Under the pieces are notes generated by a model that was given only the letters and a program-made list of their open reading frames with translations, searched no databases and had not been told where the DNA came from. Below are positions 62,998-64,000 of a DNA stretch of 64,000 bases, in pieces; the stretch's first letter is position 1; each line of letters begins with the position of its first letter. This DNA is from Chelativorans intermedius (GTDB lineage Bacteria > Pseudomonadota > Alphaproteobacteria > Rhizobiales > Rhizobiaceae): NCBI RefSeq assembly GCF_025398255.1, contig NZ_JAODNW010000002.1, positions 186,001 to 250,000 on the forward strand, written 5' to 3'. A program made the position numbers and the translations under genes.

Positions 62998-63828
62998 ATG
63001 GCACGAGCCGTCACCCCGCGCCGCAAGATCATCACCACCGCCGTCGCCTGGGCGATCGGGCTGCTGATCTTCTTCCCGATCTACTGGACAATCCTGACCA
63101 GCTTCAAGACCGAGGCCCAGGCGATCAACGACCCGCCGCTGTTCTTCAGCTTCGACTGGACGCTTGAGAACTACGCGGTGGTGCAGGAGCGCTCGGACTA
63201 CATGCGCTTCCTGTGGAACTCGGTCATCCTCGCCGGCGGCTCGACCCTGATCGGGATCCTCGTCGCGATCCCGGCGGCGTGGTCGATGGCCTTCGTCCCT
63301 TCGCGGCGGACCAAGGACATCCTGCTTTGGATGCTGTCCACCAAGATGCTGCCGGCGGTCGGCGTGCTCTACCCGATCTCGTTGATCTTCGTGCAGTTCA
63401 ACCTGCTCGACACGCGGGGCGGGCTGATCGCGGTGCTGATGCTGATCAACCTGCCGATCATCGTCTGGATGCTCTATACCTACTTCAAGGAAATCCCGAT
63501 CGACATCCTCGAGGCGGCCCGGATGGACGGTGCGAACCTGCGCGAGGAGATCCTCTATATTCTGACGCCAATGGCGATCCCGGGCATCGCCTCGACGATC
63601 CTGCTGAACTTCATCCTCGCCTGGAACGAAGCGTTCTGGACACTGAACCTGACCGCGGCCAACTCGGCCCCGCTCACGGCCTTCATCGCCAGCTATTCCA
63701 GCCCGGAGGGCCTGTTCTTCGCCAAGCTGAGCGCGGCCTCCACCATGGCTATCGCGCCGATCCTTATCCTTGGCTGGTTCAGCCAGAAGCAACTCGTCCG
63801 CGGATTGACGTTCGGCGCGGTGAAGTGA
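62998..63828 (+). CDS. smoG: Polyol ABC transporter permease
   Basis: This 276-residue inner-membrane permease is the partner of SmoF, 9 bases downstream of it. First helix: KIITTAVAWAIGLLIFFPIY. Other typical stretches are SFKTEAQAINDPPLFF, SMAFVPSRRTKDILLWMLS and the coupling loop EAARMDGANLREEILYILTP. The C-terminus RGLTFGAVK is a hallmark of SmoG/MtlG proteins. AGGAGG precedes the ATG. Confidence 0.94.
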   Translation: MARAVTPRRKIITTAVAWAIGLLIFFPIYWTILTSFKTEAQAINDPPLFFSFDWTLENYAVVQERSDYMRFLWNSVILAGGSTLIGILVAIPAAWSMAFVPSRRTKDILLWMLSTKMLPAVGVLYPISLIFVQFNLLDTRGGLIAVLMLINLPIIVWMLYTYFKEIPIDILEAARMDGANLREEILYILTPMAIPGIASTILLNFILAWNEAFWTLNLTAANSAPLTAFIASYSSPEGLFFAKLSAASTMAIAPILILGWFSQKQLVRGLTFGAVK

Positions 63829-63837
63829 GGGACCGAC

Positions 63838-64000
<163 letters not shown>

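Overview
The window looks like a chromosomal (or large replicon) segment of a Hyphomicrobiales/Rhizobiales alphaproteobacterium. The evidence is high G+C coding sequence, many solute-binding-protein ABC and TRAP uptake operons, smo-type polyol transport genes, a PhnW/PhnA/PhnY phosphonate route like that of Sinorhizobium, and an intergenic palindromic element resembling the Rhizobium intergenic mosaic elements. No rRNA, tRNA, CRISPR array or phage module was seen.

Layout. (1) 1-8263, minus strand: a LuxR-type regulator, then a dipeptide-type ABC importer (two permeases and a fused double ATPase), HyuA-like hydantoinase/oxoprolinase and a DUF917 protein running off the left edge. (2) 8430-17404: an amino-sugar locus. 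nagB-nagA-GntR regulator-BadF/BadG kinase run leftward; murQ and a four-gene sugar ABC importer run rightward from a shared, palindrome-rich promoter region. Together they can take N-acetylmuramate or N-acetylglucosamine to fructose-6-phosphate without a PTS. (3) 17437-21266: a ferric-siderophore ABC importer. (4) 21309-33320: a phosphonate locus. LysR regulator; phnW, phnA and phnY converting 2-aminoethylphosphonate to acetate and phosphate; a PhnSTUV-like importer; a phosphonate-monoester-hydrolase-like sulfatase-fold enzyme; and a nitrilase.

(5) 33592-50145: a surface-polysaccharide region. It has two 27-bp palindromes, glycosyltransferases, rmlACBD for dTDP-L-rhamnose, several sulfotransferases, proteins with a short repeated FDxxWY...YPDV module, and a KpsM/KpsT-type exporter. 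AT-rich blocks begin and end inside genes. A 14-codon stub of ugd, a truncated pyruvyltransferase, a sulfotransferase remnant and an IS3-family end show that the region has been rearranged. (6) 50188-50884: a decayed fragment of a polyol locus (SorC regulator and SmoF-like permease). (7) 50986-53208: a beta-hydroxyacid dehydrogenase and a thiolase-like protein. (8) 53708-58853: a GntR/FCD regulator divergent from a TIGR04076-like protein, an aldo/keto reductase and a TRAP transporter. (9) 58979-64000: an intergenic mosaic-like element, a xylulokinase N-terminal remnant, a LacI regulator and an apparently intact smoEFGK-type polyol importer cut by the right edge.

The most informative parts are the complete phosphonate scavenging locus with an esterase-type front end, the PTS-independent MurNAc/GlcNAc pathway, and the mosaic, apparently sulfated polysaccharide island. 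Functions are inferred from recognised protein families and gene context; no database search was possible.
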